Of a stretch of DNA of 35,099 nucleotides, positions 33,951 through 35,099 are shown in pieces (the stretch's first letter is position 1; each line of letters begins with the position of its first letter). Source of the stretch: Sphingopyxis sp. (GTDB taxonomy: Bacteria; Pseudomonadota; Alphaproteobacteria; Sphingomonadales; Sphingomonadaceae); the NCBI GenBank assembly GCA_015657575.1, contig JACDQN010000257.1, positions 1-35,099 of the forward strand, given 5' to 3'. The translations under genes were made by a program, and so were the position numbers. The notes beneath the pieces were generated by a model. The model was not told the DNA's origin. It saw nothing but the letters and a program-made list of their open reading frames with translations, and searched no databases.

Positions 33951-35099
33951 TCAATTCGGCAAGAGGGGTGGTGTCTCCACACGATTGCTGGGCGCAGGGA
34001 GGACGTCGGGCCAGCCATATTTGTCCCACGCGGCCGCCAGGCCGATGCGCTGGGCAAATGGGATGAATTCGGGATGCTGCCAGATCCGGCGAATCGGATC
34101 GATATCGGCCCAGATCGACAGCAGGCAGAGGGTATTCGCGGGCGTGATTGCATGGCTCACCGCCTCGAACAGCCGTTCGGGGTAGCCCATGAAGATCGCG
34201 GGCAAGACAATCGAGGCGTCGGCCGGGTCGTGCAATTGCGTGCGCATCATGTCGAGCATCGCGCAATAGGTCGCGCGATCCTCCTCGCGTCCGCTGCACA
34301 CACCGTGCGCCGCGACGTGCCAATAGGCCTCCATCATCGCAGGGGGCATCGGATCGGTCCCTGCCGGCGGGAAAATGACCTTGTTCAGCAGCATGCGGGT
34401 TTGCTGATATTGCTCGATCGCCAGATCGTGCTGCCCCGATGCGGCGGTGGCCACCGCGAGCCACATCGACGGAAACCCAGGTCGACCATGCGCTGCCCCG
34501 CCTCGACTCGCTCCGTCGATATCCCCCAGGTTGAACCGGCCGACCGATCGCAGGTTGAACTTCCTGCCATCGACCGGGTCCTGATCGATCGCCGCTTCGA
34601 CATATTGCATCGCCTCGGTGGTGCGTCCGCAATAGAGCAGGAACGAACCCAGGCGCATGCAGACCGCCGGATTGTTCGGTTCGAGACGATAGCCCTGGAA
34701 CGCCAGATCGAGTGCGCCAACGACATCGTTCTGCGTCCACCGGTGAACGCCGAGCAGCGAATAGGCGTAGCCAAGGCCGGGGGCGAGTCCGATCGCAGTG
34801 CGCGCGCAATCGGCCATGCGTTCCGATGCTGCGCGACGATCGAGGCAGGGGGTGTAGACCGCGATCAGTTGGTGCGCCTCGGCCAGCGCGACCCAGGCCT
34901 CGGCAAACTGCGGGTCGAGCGCGACGGCCTGTTCGAGCAGATCGACGGCCGTCTCCAACAGCCCGTCGCCAAACACCCGCGCGCTCAACGACCGGCCTTG
35001 CAGAAACAGGTCATAGGCCTGTTTGCTGCCGGTCATGCCGCGTGCCGGCGGCGGCGCCATCGCGATGCCCAGGACATTGCCGACCGCATTGGTGACCGC
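33951..35099 (-). CDS. TPR-repeat protein, 5' end beyond window
   Basis: The frame remains open to the window edge, with AVTNAVGNVLGIA preceding the first internal Met, so about 382 residues are seen and the N-terminus is missing. Repeats of TPR type include KQAYDLFLQGRSL, LLEQAVALDPQFAEAWVALAEAH and AYSLLGVHRWTQNDVVGALDLA, then EAMQYVEAAIDQDP. This resembles the C-terminal part of adenylate-cyclase-like or winged-helix TPR regulators. Residues in the GASRGGAAHGRP stretch look out of frame (34470-34515), suggesting two compensating indels. Function unknown. Confidence 0.7.
   Translation of the reverse strand, partial: AVTNAVGNVLGIAMAPPPARGMTGSKQAYDLFLQGRSLSARVFGDGLLETAVDLLEQAVALDPQFAEAWVALAEAHQLIAVYTPCLDRRAASERMADCARTAIGLAPGLGYAYSLLGVHRWTQNDVVGALDLAFQGYRLEPNNPAVCMRLGSFLLYCGRTTEAMQYVEAAIDQDPVDGRKFNLRSVGRFNLGDIDGASRGGAAHGRPGFPSMWLAVATAASGQHDLAIEQYQQTRMLLNKVIFPPAGTDPMPPAMMEAYWHVAAHGVCSGREEDRATYCAMLDMMRTQLHDPADASIVLPAIFMGYPERLFEAVSHAITPANTLCLLSIWADIDPIRRIWQHPEFIPFAQRIGLAAAWDKYGWPDVLPAPSNRVETPPLLPN

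Noticed and set aside
1-35099. CRISPR arrays, insertion sequences or integrase sites
   Set aside because: No direct-repeat/spacer pattern, no transposase or integrase reading frame, and no clear terminal repeats were seen by eye.

Overview
The window looks like the chromosome, or a large accessory replicon, of a sphingomonad (Alphaproteobacteria, Sphingopyxis/Sphingobium-like). This rests on the high G+C, the many TonB-dependent receptors, Aap-type amino-acid transport, and the gene style of the copper cluster. No rRNA, tRNA, CRISPR array or transposase was found.

Region 1 (1-1821): the end of a TonB receptor, then a protein of unknown role that pairs a helix-hairpin-helix-like segment with a nuclease-like C-terminus. 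Region 2 (2007-14765) is a large copper-resistance island. Leftward it encodes CopC, CopD, an AraC-type regulator, a methyltransferase, a P1B-1 copper ATPase, an NTF2-like protein, a tiny Cys-rich protein and a membrane cytochrome c. Rightward it encodes a CnrY/CnrX/CnrH-type anti-sigma/sensor/ECF-sigma trio, then multicopper oxidase CopA, CopB, and DUF305, DUF411 and His/Met-tailed lipoprotein genes. A thioredoxin-reductase-like gene (15102-15989) and an orphan fliQ follow.

Region 3 (16755-25466) is an amino-acid uptake block: TonB receptor 1, a LysR regulator, lipoprotein AapJ, a fused AapQ-AapM permease, a cystathionine beta-lyase-like enzyme and ATPase AapP. Region 4 (25752-30675) holds TonB receptor 2, two PepSY membrane proteins and a HutC-type GntR regulator. 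Region 5 (30880-35099) holds a small catabolic operon (MFS transporter, secreted unknown protein, SnoaL-like protein, exported intradiol dioxygenase) and a TPR protein cut by the window edge.

The main discovery is a promoter motif with fixed geometry: TGAGGGG or CAAGGG, a 16-base spacer, then CGTAT, 27 bases in all. It lies before copC, the sigma operon, multicopper oxidase copA, the copper ATPase, the thioredoxin-reductase-like gene, probably fliQ, and, 15 kb away, TonB receptor 2. I infer that the CnrH-like sigma factor reads it, so the metal-sensing trio would control the whole copper island and a distant receptor/PepSY operon. The CnrX-like sensor keeps all five known metal ligands of CnrX at matching spacing. 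A second shared motif suggests that the LysR regulator links both receptors to the Aap operon.

Several genes carry single-base frameshifts, mostly at short homopolymers and often in otherwise intact genes. I read most of them as sequencing errors rather than true pseudogenes.
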